This document shows, piece by piece, positions 42,916-52,242 of a stretch of 64,000 nucleotides of DNA (its first letter is position 1; each line of letters starts with the position of its first letter). This DNA comes from Nonomuraea coxensis DSM 45129 (lineage in GTDB: Bacteria; Actinomycetota; Actinomycetes; Streptosporangiales; Streptosporangiaceae). The position numbers and the translations under genes were made by a program. The notes below the pieces were generated by a model that was not told the DNA's origin, searched no databases, and saw nothing but the letters and a program-made list of their open reading frames with translations. The stretch covers positions 4,816,501 through 4,880,500 of the forward strand of contig NZ_CP068985.1 of the NCBI RefSeq assembly GCF_019397265.1, written 5' to 3'.

Positions 42916-44103
42916 ATGCGGACCGGCGGCACCCTACTCCTCAGCGCCTGCACGGCGGTGCTGCTCCTGACCGCCGCGTGCGCCCCCGACGCCCCACCGC
43001 CCCAGCAGCAGCGGCGGGGCGTCCCCGCCCGGCTGCTGATCACGCCCGGCGACGGCACACGGAAGGTGGCCCCCGACACCGGCATCAACGTCAAGGTCAC
43101 CGACGGCCAGGTCACCGGCGTCATCGTCACCGACCCCGGCGGCCGCCAGATCAGCGGCACCACCGGCACCGACGGGACCTGGCGGCCCCAGTGGCCGCTG
43201 AAGCCGTCCACGGCCTACACCGTGCGCGTGCAGGCCGTCGGCACCGACGGCAAGCAGGTCACCGAGCGGGCCACGTTCACCACCCTCAAACCGGCACGGG
43301 TGCTGGACGGCGGCATGTCACCGCTGGACGGGGAGCGCGTCGGCGTCGGAATGCCGATCCAGCTCCAGCTGTCGAGACCGGTCACCGGACGCGAGGAGCG
43401 CGCCGCGGTCGAGCGCGCCCTGACGGTGGAGATGTCCAAGCCCGTCGAGGGCTCCTGGAGCTGGGTGAGCGACCGCGAGGTGCAGTACCGGCCGCGCGCG
43501 TACTGGCCGTCCGGCGAGGAGGTCACGGTGGTCGCCCACCTGGCCGGGCTGCGCGTCGGACGCGGCGTGTGGGGCGCCAAGGACCGCCGCGTGACCTTCA
43601 CCGTCGGCCCCCAGCACATCACCAGGATCCGCAACGGCGCCCACCGCGCCGTGGTCCGCAAGAACGGCAAGGTCGTCCGGACCATCCCCGTCAGCCTGGG
43701 CAAACCCGGCTACGAGAGCTGGTCCGGCACCATGATCGCCCAGGAGAAGGTGCCCGACATGATCATGGACTCCGCCACCATCGGCCAGCCGGGCCTGTAC
43801 CGCTCACGCACCAGGTGGAACGTCCGCATGACCTACAGCGGCATGTTCTTCCACGCCGCCCCCTGGTCCGTCGGCGACCAGGGCCACCGCAACGTCAGCC
43901 ACGGATGCGTCAACGCCAGCACCGGCCACGCCCGCTGGTTCTACAACTTCACCCAGCGCGGCGACATCATCAAGGTCGTCGGCACCTCGCACAAGCTCCA
44001 GTTCGGCAACGGGCCCAACCCGTGGGCCAAGTCATGGGCGGAATGGCAGGCGGGCAGCGCCCTCCACACGCCGGGCGACCAGGACAGGCCGAGCGACGCC
44101 TGA
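42916..44103 (+). CDS. L,D-transpeptidase lipoprotein (YkuD fold, Ig-like domains)
   Basis: This 395-residue protein has a lipoprotein signal (lipobox LTAAC, Cys 22), two Ig-like domains, and a YkuD catalytic domain. The catalytic motif is SHGCVN (His 329, Cys 331). Such enzymes make 3-3 cross-links in peptidoglycan and are resistant to most penicillins. The ATG at 42916 has GGAGG nine bases upstream. A terminator hairpin follows the stop. Confidence 0.9.
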   Translation: MRTGGTLLLSACTAVLLLTAACAPDAPPPQQQRRGVPARLLITPGDGTRKVAPDTGINVKVTDGQVTGVIVTDPGGRQISGTTGTDGTWRPQWPLKPSTAYTVRVQAVGTDGKQVTERATFTTLKPARVLDGGMSPLDGERVGVGMPIQLQLSRPVTGREERAAVERALTVEMSKPVEGSWSWVSDREVQYRPRAYWPSGEEVTVVAHLAGLRVGRGVWGAKDRRVTFTVGPQHITRIRNGAHRAVVRKNGKVVRTIPVSLGKPGYESWSGTMIAQEKVPDMIMDSATIGQPGLYRSRTRWNVRMTYSGMFFHAAPWSVGDQGHRNVSHGCVNASTGHARWFYNFTQRGDIIKVVGTSHKLQFGNGPNPWAKSWAEWQAGSALHTPGDQDRPSDA

Positions 44104-44113
44104 CCGCCCGCCC

Positions 44114-44147
44114 ACCGGGACCCGTCCGCGCACTGACCGGTCCCGGT
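44114..44147 (+). terminator. Terminator hairpin after the L,D-transpeptidase gene
   Basis: Nine-base perfect arms ACCGGGACC and GGTCCCGGT enclose a 16-base loop, 10 bases after the stop codon. Confidence 0.65.
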
Positions 44148-44262
44148 GCCCGGCCCCCTCGACCCCCCGCACGCCCCCGGCAGAGTGCCCCAAGTGCCCT
44201 CACTTTCTCTTTTACGAAGTGCGCACCCCTTGGTCATCATTTGGCCTAGTCTTTGTGATCCT

Positions 44263-45126
44263 ATGGATCACAACCACCACACCAAGCTCAAAACTGCCGC
44301 TCTGGCACTCGCGGTCGCCGCGACCTCCCAGGTGTTCACCTTCCCCGGCGTCGCGAACGCATCGGCCAGCTCCCGAACCACCTCGGTGACGCAGGCCCAG
44401 CAGACCGCCACCACGAACACCACCGCCCTGAACAAGGGACTCGCCACCAACAACCGGATCTACCGGACCGGCCGCCTGGCCCAGGTCAACTGCAACCCCG
44501 GCTCCCTCCCGACCGGCAGCACCAGCGCCTACCGGCGCTTCCTGACCCGCGTCACCGACTGCCTCAACAGGGCATGGGCCACCCAGTTCCGCAAGGCCGG
44601 CATGCCCTTCTCCAAGCCACGCCTGCGCATCATCACCCGCAAGGTCGGCAACGCCTGCGGCGGCTGGGCCACCGGCGCCGCCGGCTTCTACTGCTCCGGC
44701 GACCGCACCATGTACATGCTCATCACCAAGCGGGAACTACGCCAGCCGTTCCCCCTCGGAATCGCCCGCCTCATGGCCCACGAGTACGGCCACCACGTCC
44801 AGAACATCTCCAAGATCTGGAACTACTACGCCGCGGCCAACGCCAGAGCCGGCAAGGCCCAACGCCTCCAGCTCTCCCGCAACTCCGAACTCCAGGCCGA
44901 GTGCTTCTCCGCCGTCTTCATGTCCACCCAGCGCGGCGGATCCCTCTTCACCGAACAGGAGTGGGACGGCACCGTGGAATGGTTCCGCCAGAACGGCGCC
45001 AAGGCCTGGCCGCAGAACGACCACGGCCGCGGACCCACCCAGGCCGCCTGGATGACCCGCGGCTACAACAGCGGCTCACCCGGCGCCTGCAACACCTGGG
45101 CAGCCTCCCCCCGCACCACCACCTGA
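44263..45126 (+). CDS. Secreted neutral zinc metallopeptidase
   Basis: This 287-residue protein has a signal peptide ending near NASA (about residue 34) and the zinc site HEYGHH (residues 173-178). A Glu in AECFSAVF (about 213) is a candidate third ligand. It belongs to the putative neutral zinc metallopeptidase family (YpfJ-like). Four Cys are likely disulfide-bonded. The ATG is close to an AT-rich stretch with no ribosome-binding site. A terminator follows. Confidence 0.82.
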   Translation: MDHNHHTKLKTAALALAVAATSQVFTFPGVANASASSRTTSVTQAQQTATTNTTALNKGLATNNRIYRTGRLAQVNCNPGSLPTGSTSAYRRFLTRVTDCLNRAWATQFRKAGMPFSKPRLRIITRKVGNACGGWATGAAGFYCSGDRTMYMLITKRELRQPFPLGIARLMAHEYGHHVQNISKIWNYYAAANARAGKAQRLQLSRNSELQAECFSAVFMSTQRGGSLFTEQEWDGTVEWFRQNGAKAWPQNDHGRGPTQAAWMTRGYNSGSPGACNTWAASPRTTT

Positions 45127-45143
45127 CCCGACCCACCCCCACC

Positions 45144-45174
45144 GCGCCCGGCCGACCCTCCACCGGCCGGGCGC
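45144..45174 (+). terminator. Terminator hairpin after the metallopeptidase gene
   Basis: Eleven-base perfect arms GCGCCCGGCCG and CGGCCGGGCGC flank a 9-base loop, 17 bases after the stop codon. Confidence 0.75.
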
Positions 45175-45229
45175 ACCCGTTTCACCAAACGTCAAACATT
45201 CCTCAACCCCGGCGCCCTACAGTCCTCAC

Positions 45230-45355
45230 ATGGTCAACATCGGCTTACCCGAGATCATCCTCACCCTCCTCATCCCCGCCGTCCTGCTGTGGGTCATCAT
45301 CTACACCGCCGTACGCACCGCCATCCGCCACAGCGACAACTCACGCACTCGCTGA
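45230..45355 (+). CDS. Small single-pass membrane protein, 41 residues
   Basis: A 42-codon frame starts MVNIGLPEIILTLLIPAVLL, continues as a hydrophobic helix, and ends in a basic tail (RTAIRHSDNSRTR). It is an almost ideal small membrane protein with one helix and positive residues inside. It lies between two exported-protein genes. The start has no strong ribosome-binding site. No function can be assigned. Confidence 0.5.
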   Translation: MVNIGLPEIILTLLIPAVLLWVIIYTAVRTAIRHSDNSRTR

Positions 45356-45387
45356 ACCAAAGGGCCGCGCCCCGCGTACCTGGCCAC

Positions 45388-45828
45388 ATGCCCCCGCTGC
45401 AACGCCTCCGCACCATCACGGCCACCTGCCTGATCCTCATCGGCCTCACCCTGGCCGCCACCACCTTCCTCACCCCCGACCCGGCCCTCACCGAAACCGC
45501 CCACCCCACACGCCACCACCAGCACCCCTCCGGCGACGAACCCCTCCCCCAGGCCGACACCGCACAACTCCTGCGAGCCGTCGCCTGCACAGACCCGAAA
45601 ACCCAGGTCGACGCCACCGAACTCCGCCAGATCACCTGCCACACCCCCACCGGCCGCTACACCATCCTCACCTTCGCCACCCAGGACGGCACCCGCGCCT
45701 GGCTCGACGAAGCCCAGCCCTACGGCGGGACCTACCTCACCGGCGACCGATGGACCATCGTCGCCGACCCCCACCTCCTGACCACCCTCCACACCCGGCT
45801 CGGCGGCCACCTCGAAGGACACCCCTGA
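45388..45828 (+). CDS. Small exported or membrane-anchored protein of unknown function
   Basis: This 146-residue protein has one N-terminal hydrophobic segment (about residues 8-30) followed by a soluble domain with two Cys (AVACTDPK and QITCHTP) that could form a disulfide. The segment LRAVACTDPKTQVDATELRQ resembles small lipoprotein-like proteins of actinomycetes, but I do not recognise a family. The start is uncertain. Confidence 0.55.
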   Translation: MPPLQRLRTITATCLILIGLTLAATTFLTPDPALTETAHPTRHHQHPSGDEPLPQADTAQLLRAVACTDPKTQVDATELRQITCHTPTGRYTILTFATQDGTRAWLDEAQPYGGTYLTGDRWTIVADPHLLTTLHTRLGGHLEGHP

Positions 45829-45913
45829 CAACCGGCAGAATGCCCCCGTCGCTCTCCAACCGCGCACCCATCAGTGATTCACTGAAAGCGGCCCCGACGC
45901 CCGGAGACCCGAC

Positions 45914-47068
45914 ATGGACGTGTTCGAACCCGCCAAGCTCGGCCCCCTCACCCTGCGCAACCGCATCATCAAGGCCGCCACCTTCGAAGGCATGACCAGA
46001 AACGCCCTCGTCAGCGACGACCTCATCGCCTTCCACCGCGCCCACGCCGCCGGCGGCGCCGCCATGACCACCGTCGCCTACTGCGCCGTCGCCCCCGAAG
46101 GCCGCACCGAACGCCGCCAGATCTGGATGCGCCCCGACGCCCTGCCCGGCCTGCGCCGCCTCACCGACGCCGTACACGCCGAAGGCGCCGCCGCCTCCGC
46201 CCAGATCGGCCACGCCGGCCCCGTCGCCAACAGCAAGTCCAACCGCCTGCCCGCCCTCGCCCCCTCAGCCGCGTTCAACCCCCAGGCCCTCGCCATGACC
46301 CGGCGCGCCACCACCGCCGACATCCAACGCATCACCGCCGCCCACGCCACCGCCGCCCGCCTCGCCGCCGAAGCCGGCTTCGACGCCGTCGAGATCCACC
46401 TCGGCCACAACTACTTCGCCAGCGCCTTCCTCTCCCCACGCCTCAACAAACGCGACGACGAATACGGCGGCCCCCTCCCCAACCGCGCCAAAGTCGCCCT
46501 CGCCGCCGCCCGCGCCGTCCGCGACGCCGTCGGCGACCGCATCGCCATCCTCGCCAAACTCAACATGGACGACGGCGTACGCGGCGGCCTCACCATCGAG
46601 GAAAGCCTCCAGGTCGCCCAATGGCTCGAACACGACGGCAGCCTCGACGCCCTCGAACTCACCGCCGGCAGTTCCCTGCTCAACCCCATGTACCTCTTCC
46701 GCGGCGACGCCCCCATCCACGAATTCGCCGCCAACTTCAAACAACCCGCCCGCCTCGGCATCAAACTCGCCGGCGAACGCTTCATCCGCGCCTACCCCTA
46801 CCAGGAGGCGTACCTGCTCGACTCCGCCCGCCGCTTCCGCGCCACCCTCAAGACACCCCTGATCCTGCTCGGCGGCATCAGCCAGCGCGCCACCATGGAC
46901 CTCGCCATGGACGAGGGCTTCGCCTTCGTCGCCATGGCCCGCGCCCTCCTGCGCGAACCCGACCTCGTCAACCGCCTCAGGACCGACCCGGCCACCCGCT
47001 CCCTGTGCGTCCACTGCAACAAGTGCATGCCGACGATCTACACCGGCACCCGCTGCGTCCTCACCTGA
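45914..47068 (+). CDS. NADH:flavin oxidoreductase, Old Yellow Enzyme family
   Basis: This 384-residue TIM-barrel flavoprotein has LGPLTLRNRIIKAATFEGM at the start, QIGHAG, the substrate-binding EIHLGHNYFASAFLSP, RDDEYGGPLPNR, and the FMN-phosphate region near LLGGISQRATMD. The C-terminus has VHCNKCMP and a later Cys, resembling the iron-sulfur cysteines of longer 2,4-dienoyl-CoA-reductase-like members, but the chain ends there. The substrate is unknown. Its coding strand is strongly C-rich. Confidence 0.85.
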   Translation: MDVFEPAKLGPLTLRNRIIKAATFEGMTRNALVSDDLIAFHRAHAAGGAAMTTVAYCAVAPEGRTERRQIWMRPDALPGLRRLTDAVHAEGAAASAQIGHAGPVANSKSNRLPALAPSAAFNPQALAMTRRATTADIQRITAAHATAARLAAEAGFDAVEIHLGHNYFASAFLSPRLNKRDDEYGGPLPNRAKVALAAARAVRDAVGDRIAILAKLNMDDGVRGGLTIEESLQVAQWLEHDGSLDALELTAGSSLLNPMYLFRGDAPIHEFAANFKQPARLGIKLAGERFIRAYPYQEAYLLDSARRFRATLKTPLILLGGISQRATMDLAMDEGFAFVAMARALLREPDLVNRLRTDPATRSLCVHCNKCMPTIYTGTRCVLT

Positions 47069-47111
47069 GCCCGTCCAGCAGAACCGTCGTCAGCGCATCC
47101 TGACCCACCAC

Positions 47112-47960
47112 TCACCACCCCAAACCCGCCAAAAACCCGACCAACGCCGCATTCACCTCCGCCGGCCGCTCCAACGGCGGCAAATGCCCCGTCCCCGCCA
47201 GATCAAGCCGCCGCGCACCCCTGATCCCCTCCACCAGCAACCCCGACACCTCCTGAATCCCCGGCACATCCGCCAACCCGTTCACCACCAGAGCAGGACA
47301 ACCGACCTCACCCAGCCGGCCCTCCGCCGACAGATGCCGCTCAGACACCGGCGGACAACTCCACGACCGCTCGAACACCCCGCACATCATCGCCACCGCC
47401 AGCTCCCACACCTCCGGATCCAGGTCGTCCACCCCCCGATCCGGCCCCGCCACCTGCCACAACACATGCGCACGAGCGAACGCCCCGACATCCTCGGCAA
47501 GCACCCGCTCCGCCGTGCCGCTCCTGTAAAGAGCCAGCCGATCAGCGGGAACCGTACTGTGCACCCGCTCCCGCGCCTGCGCCAGCATGTCCTCCGGCCA
47601 CACATGACCCGACAACCCCGAAGCGATCAACACCAGCCCCGCCACCCGGTCCGGCGCCACCAACGCCGCCTCCACCGCGTGGGAGCCGCCCATCGAACCG
47701 CCCACCAGCACCGCCCGCTCCACACCGAGCCCGTCCATCACCCGCAACAGGTCCCGGTGATGCACGACCTCACCCACCGGATCAGCCGACTCGCCGTACC
47801 CCCGCCAGTCATAACTGATCACCCGATGACGAGCGGACAACACCTCACGCTGACGCCTCCACATGCGCCGGTCGGCGATGCCCGCGTGGACCAGCACCAC
47901 CGCGGACCCCTCGCCGATCTCCTCACACGCCAGACCGTCGATCATCACCATGGCCGACAT
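47112..47960 (-). CDS. Alpha/beta hydrolase
   Basis: This 282-residue cytosolic hydrolase has the oxyanion motif LVHAGIADRRMW, the nucleophile elbow GGSMGG (Ser 89), a late Asp (VNGLADVPG) and catalytic His in GTGHLPP (about 259). It resembles haloperoxidase/3-oxoadipate enol-lactonase-like hydrolases; the substrate is not predictable. Its coding strand is unusually G-rich, so the plus strand stays C-rich even though this gene runs the other way. Confidence 0.85.
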   Translation of the reverse strand: MSAMVMIDGLACEEIGEGSAVVLVHAGIADRRMWRRQREVLSARHRVISYDWRGYGESADPVGEVVHHRDLLRVMDGLGVERAVLVGGSMGGSHAVEAALVAPDRVAGLVLIASGLSGHVWPEDMLAQARERVHSTVPADRLALYRSGTAERVLAEDVGAFARAHVLWQVAGPDRGVDDLDPEVWELAVAMMCGVFERSWSCPPVSERHLSAEGRLGEVGCPALVVNGLADVPGIQEVSGLLVEGIRGARRLDLAGTGHLPPLERPAEVNAALVGFLAGLGW

Positions 47961-48062
47961 CGTAGGAGCGGAACCCGGCCCGCTCAGCGGGGTTCGCGGC
48001 TGGCGTACGGGCGAAGCCCGTTCCGATGTTGATCTTGGGAGGGATGCGCGAACCCGGCGCCT

Positions 48063-48230
48063 TTACATTGTAGATTCATAACTGAGCTCATGGCCGGGCA
48101 GCGACGGCGCCGTCCAGCCGGCGAGCAGGCGCAGGGCCTGCTCGGTCGCGGAGCCCGACTCCACGTTGTAGACGCACAACGTCTGGTCCGGATCCCCCGG
48201 CGGCTGCAGCGACTCGCGGCTACGGTCCAT
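48063..48230 (-). pseudogene. C-terminal remnant of an MmyB-like XRE regulator
   Basis: The minus strand reads DPDQTLCVYNVESGSATEQA then LRLLAGW. This matches the end of MmyB-like helix-turn-helix regulators (DPDQTLVVYTAEPGS...LRLLASW). The helix-turn-helix and most of the ligand domain are absent. It might be read as a 55-residue protein from an ATG at 48230, but a decayed gene is more likely. Confidence 0.65.
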
Positions 48231-48406
48231 GCCTCCCATTGTGGCCGGACCGGACGCCGCGGCTCCCGTCGAAGGTGGCCCTGCCAGTACCTGCCTCCAG
48301 GGAACCTGCCTGGTCAGGGCAGCTCCGGGCCCCTCCGCAGGGGGTCGCCGGCTGGTGTGCTGAAGAGGCGGAACCCCGCACAGGACACCGAAAGGGCTCA
48401 CCTCTC

Positions 48407-49183
48407 ATGACCATCCACACCTTCGCCCGTCCCCTCGCCGGCCGCGTCGCGGTCGTCACCGGCGCCTCCAGCGGCATCGGCGAGGCCACCGCCGAGCACC
48501 TGGCCGAGCTGGGCGCGCACGTCGTCGTCCTGGCCCGGCGCGCCGAGCGCCTCGACGCCCTGGCCGACCGCGTCACGCGGGCCGGCGGGCAGGCTCTGGC
48601 CCTCGCCGCCGACGTGACCGACGAGGCGTCGGTGCGCGCCGCCGCCGACCGCGTCGCGAACGAACTGGGCGGCGCCGACCTGCTGTTCAACAACGCCGGC
48701 GTCATGCTGCCCGCGCCCGTGGAGGAGCTGGCCACCGACCAGTGGCGGCACCAGATCGACCTCAACATCACGGGGCTGATGAACGTCATCGGGGCGTTCG
48801 TCCCCCAGCTGGTCAAGACGGCCGCCGAGCGCGGCGTGGCCGACCTGGTCAACACCTCGTCCATCGCGGCGCAGAACATCTTCCCGAACTTCGCCGTCTA
48901 CGCCGCGACCAAGGCGTACGTCACCCACCTGTCCCGGCACCTGCGGACCGAGCTGGGGGCGAAGAACGTCCGGGTGTCGGCGATCGAGCCCGGCATCGTC
49001 GCGACCGAGCTGCAGGACCACGTCACCGACGAAGGGGCGCGGGCCTGGCTGGAGGGGGCCAGGCAGGCGATGGAGTGGCTGGCGCCGCAGGACGTCGCCC
49101 GCACGATCGGCTTCCTCGCGAGCCTGCCGCCCCGGGCGAACCTGCAGCAGGTCACCCTCATGCCGACCGGCCAGGCGAGCTGA
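48407..49183 (+). CDS. Short-chain dehydrogenase/reductase (YdfG-like)
   Basis: This 258-residue SDR has cofactor motif TGASSGIG (about 18-25), an Arg-Arg after the second strand (LARRAERLD) suggesting NADPH, NNAG, and catalytic YAATK (Tyr 165, Lys 169). It resembles the broad-specificity NADP-dependent alcohol/aldehyde SDRs. The substrate is unknown. A strong bidirectional terminator follows. Confidence 0.85.
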   Translation: MTIHTFARPLAGRVAVVTGASSGIGEATAEHLAELGAHVVVLARRAERLDALADRVTRAGGQALALAADVTDEASVRAAADRVANELGGADLLFNNAGVMLPAPVEELATDQWRHQIDLNITGLMNVIGAFVPQLVKTAAERGVADLVNTSSIAAQNIFPNFAVYAATKAYVTHLSRHLRTELGAKNVRVSAIEPGIVATELQDHVTDEGARAWLEGARQAMEWLAPQDVARTIGFLASLPPRANLQQVTLMPTGQAS

Positions 49184-49202
49184 CGCCGGCTCCCAGGAGG
49201 GA

Positions 49203-49245
49203 GGGGCCGGCCGGTGTGGACCAGGGAAGAAGACCGGCCGGCCCC
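49203..49245. terminator. Bidirectional terminator between convergent genes
   Basis: Thirteen-base perfect arms GGGGCCGGCCGGT and ACCGGCCGGCCCC surround a 17-base loop. The hairpin sits between the plus-strand SDR gene and the minus-strand methyltransferase gene. A second small repeat of GTCAC/GTGAC lies just beyond, around 49280. Confidence 0.8.
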
Positions 49246-49335
49246 CTTGTGGGTGGGCGTTGACGTCTCTCACTCTCGCTCGTCACGCAGAGTGACGTCA
49301 AGGCAGGGTTCTGTCACCTCCGCCGTCACATAGCG

Positions 49336-50058
49336 TCACCGGACGCGGGCCAGGAACACGTACTCGCGGCCCGGCCGGTCCGGGGCGTCGCGGACCTCGT
49401 CCAGGGCGTATCCGTGCGCGTCGAGGTCCCGCTCGACCTCCTCCCGCTCGCGGAAGCGCAGCGTCAACTGTGATGTCAGCACCGCACCGTCGGCCGCGAA
49501 CACCCACGTCCCGCGGGAGGTGACCAGCGGGCCGCTGACGTCGAGCAGGTCGAACCACTGCTCGATCCGGCCCACGCCCTCGACGTCGGCCACCCGGTAC
49601 GAGTCCGCGCGGTTCCACGCCAGCCACGCCCGGCGGGCCGGCACCCGCGTCTCGAACACCAGGCGCCCGCCCGGCCGCAGCGCCCGGCGCACCTCGTCCA
49701 GGGTGGCCGACCAGTCGTCCGGCTCGGCGATCGCCTGGGCGACGTTCGCGGTCATCGTGGCCAGGTCCACGGCCATCGGCGGCAGCGCGCGGGCGTCGCC
49801 GTGGATCCAGCGCACCCGCTCGGCGCCCGGCTTGGCGCGGGCGACGGCCAGCGACGCCTCCGCGGGGTCGACGCCGGTCACCTCCAGGCCGCGCGCGGCC
49901 AGCATCAGCGCGAACGTCCCGGTGCCGCAGCCGACGTCCAGCACGCTGCGCGCGCCCAGCTCGGCCGCGATCGCCGCGTAGACGAGGAGGTCGGAGCGGT
50001 CGGGGTCGAGCGGGTCGTACACGGCGGCCAGCCGCGGGTCCTCGAACTCCTCTGCCAT
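49336..50058 (-). CDS. Class I SAM-dependent methyltransferase
   Basis: This 240-residue protein has the AdoMet motif I VLDVGCGTGTFALMLAARG, an acidic residue at the end of strand 2 (VTGVDPAEAS) and motif III LRPGGRLVFETR. It is a small-molecule-type methyltransferase (Methyltransf_25-like); the acceptor is unknown. It diverges from the phosphate acetyltransferase gene. Confidence 0.85.
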   Translation of the reverse strand: MAEEFEDPRLAAVYDPLDPDRSDLLVYAAIAAELGARSVLDVGCGTGTFALMLAARGLEVTGVDPAEASLAVARAKPGAERVRWIHGDARALPPMAVDLATMTANVAQAIAEPDDWSATLDEVRRALRPGGRLVFETRVPARRAWLAWNRADSYRVADVEGVGRIEQWFDLLDVSGPLVTSRGTWVFAADGAVLTSQLTLRFREREEVERDLDAHGYALDEVRDAPDRPGREYVFLARVR

Positions 50059-50142
50059 GACGCGACCCTAGACACCGCGCGGAACCGGCCGCCACCGGAT
50101 AAACGTACGATCCACCTCCGGCGACGGGCCAGAATGGGGCGC

Positions 50143-52242
50143 ATGACACGTGCGGTGTACGTCGCGGCGGGCGAGGCGGAGAGCAACAAGGGCACGGTCG
50201 CCCTCGGCATGGTGGAGCTGCTGTCCCGGCAGGTGGGCACGGTGGGCGTGTTCCGGCCCGTGGTGCGGGCCGGCCGCGAGGACAACCTCATCAACACCAT
50301 CCGCAGCCGCTTCCAGCTCGGCCTCCCCTACGACGCCTGCGCCGGGGTCACCTACGACGAGGTGCACGCCGACGCCGACCGCGCCGCGGGCGACATCGTG
50401 GCCCGCTACCGGGAGCTGGCCGGGCGCTGCGCGGCCGTGGTCGTCGTCGGCACCGACTACACCGACGTGGGCGCGCCGACCGAGTTCGAGTTCAACGCCC
50501 GGCTCGCCGCCGACCTGGGCACGCCCGTGCTCAACGTGGTCAGCGCCCGGGGCCGCACCACCGACGAGGTGGCCGCCGCCGTGGAGCTGTCGTCGCGGCA
50601 GCTCGCCCACCACCACGCCCGCGAGCTCGCCGTCGTCGTCACCCGCGCGGAGGCGCCGGCCGGGCTGCCCGCCGCGCTGAAGCACCCGACACCCGTGTTC
50701 GTGCTGCCCGAGGCGGCGTCCCTGCGCGCCCCCACCGTCGCCGACCTGCTGCAGGCCTGCGACGGCGCGTTCTTCCTGGGCGAGCGCGAGGGGCTCGGCC
50801 GCGAGGCGAGCGGCCTGATGGTGGGCGCCATGTCGCTGCCCAACATCCTCGACCGCTACACCGAGGGCACCGCGCTCATCATCCCGTCCGACCGGGCCGC
50901 CGCGCTGCTGCCCGGCCTGATCGCCGCCCACACCGCGCCGGGCTTCCCCTCCCTGTCCGCGGTGATCATGACCGGCGGCACGGAGCTGCCCTCCCCGGTC
51001 GAGCGCCTGCTGCGCGGCATGGTCATCCCCCTGCCGGTGATCGCCACCGACCGCGACACCTTCGACACGGCGACCCGCCTGTCGGCCGTGCAGGGCCGCT
51101 TCACGCCCGCCGCCGAGGGGAAGATCGACACGGCGCTGCGGCTGTTCGCCGAGCACGTCGACGGCCAGGTGCTGCTGGACCGGCTGGCCATCGCCAGGAC
51201 CGACGTCGTCACGCCGCTGATGTTCGAGTACGAGCTGCTGGACCGGGCACGGGCCCACCGCCGCCACATCGTGCTGCCCGAGGGCGACGAGCCGCGCATC
51301 CTGCGCGCCGCCGAGGTGCTGCTGCGCCGCGGCGTCGCCGAGCTGACCCTGCTCGGCGACCGCGAGCGCATCGCGGCGCAGGCGGCCCAGCTCGGCCTGG
51401 ACCTCGACGGGGCCTCCGTGATCAGCCCGTTCGACCCCGAGCTGCGCGAGCGCTTCGCCCGCGAGTACGCCTCCCTCCGCGCCCACAAGGGCGTCACCGT
51501 CGAGCTGGCCCGCGACGCCGTCACCGACGTGTCCTACTTCGGCACGCTCATGGTGCACCTCGGCCTGGCCGACGGCATGGTGTCGGGGGCCGCGCACACC
51601 ACCGCGCACACCATCAGGCCCGCGTTCGAGCTGCTGCGCCTCGGGCTGGTCTCCAGCGTGTTCTTCATGTGCCTGGCCGACCGGGTCCTGGTGTACGGCG
51701 ACTGCGCCGTCAACCCCGACCCGGACGCCGCCCAGCTCGCCGACATCGCGATCGCCTCGGCCCGCACGGCCGCGCTGTTCGGCGTGGAGCCGCGGATCGC
51801 GATGTTGTCGTACTCGACGGGGGCCTCCGGCGCGGGCGCGGACGTCGACAAGGTGCGGGAGGCGACCGAGCTGGTGCGCCGGAGCCGCCCCGACCTGCCG
51901 GTGGAGGGCCCCATCCAGTACGACGCCGCCATCGACCCCGCCGTCGCCCACGCCAAGATGCCGGGCAGCGAGGTGGCCGGCCGCGCCACCGTCTTCGTGG
52001 TGCCCGACCTCAACACCGGCAACAACCTCTACAAGGCGGTGCAGCGCAGCGCCGGCGCCGTCGCGGTGGGGCCGGTGCTGCAGAACCTGCGCAAGCCGGT
52101 CAACGACCTGTCCAGGGGCGCGACGGTCGCCGACATCGTCACCACCGTCGCCATCACCGCCGCGCAGGTGCGCGACGACGTGCCCGCCGGGCCCGTCACG
52201 AGCTCCGAGGACGTGGCCCTCTCCCCCGCTCCCCGCCGGTGA
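50143..52242 (+). CDS. pta: Phosphate acetyltransferase
   Basis: This 699-residue enzyme interconverts acetyl-CoA and acetyl phosphate. The N-terminal part is the BioD-like P-loop-type domain (GEAESNKGTVALGM), then a DRTGG domain. The C-terminal catalytic phosphotransacetylase domain contains RRHIVLPEGDEPRILRAA, DGMVSGAAHTTAHTIRP and PDLNTGNNLYKAVQRS. Length fits the long Pta class. No acetate kinase gene follows, although ackA often neighbours pta in actinomycetes. Its stop overlaps the next gene by four bases. Confidence 0.92.
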   Translation: MTRAVYVAAGEAESNKGTVALGMVELLSRQVGTVGVFRPVVRAGREDNLINTIRSRFQLGLPYDACAGVTYDEVHADADRAAGDIVARYRELAGRCAAVVVVGTDYTDVGAPTEFEFNARLAADLGTPVLNVVSARGRTTDEVAAAVELSSRQLAHHHARELAVVVTRAEAPAGLPAALKHPTPVFVLPEAASLRAPTVADLLQACDGAFFLGEREGLGREASGLMVGAMSLPNILDRYTEGTALIIPSDRAAALLPGLIAAHTAPGFPSLSAVIMTGGTELPSPVERLLRGMVIPLPVIATDRDTFDTATRLSAVQGRFTPAAEGKIDTALRLFAEHVDGQVLLDRLAIARTDVVTPLMFEYELLDRARAHRRHIVLPEGDEPRILRAAEVLLRRGVAELTLLGDRERIAAQAAQLGLDLDGASVISPFDPELRERFAREYASLRAHKGVTVELARDAVTDVSYFGTLMVHLGLADGMVSGAAHTTAHTIRPAFELLRLGLVSSVFFMCLADRVLVYGDCAVNPDPDAAQLADIAIASARTAALFGVEPRIAMLSYSTGASGAGADVDKVREATELVRRSRPDLPVEGPIQYDAAIDPAVAHAKMPGSEVAGRATVFVVPDLNTGNNLYKAVQRSAGAVAVGPVLQNLRKPVNDLSRGATVADIVTTVAITAAQVRDDVPAGPVTSSEDVALSPAPRR

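Noticed and set aside
48063-48401. Functional small protein antisense to the SDR promoter
   Set aside because: The similarity is only to the extreme C-terminus of MmyB-like regulators, so a gene remnant is the better reading.
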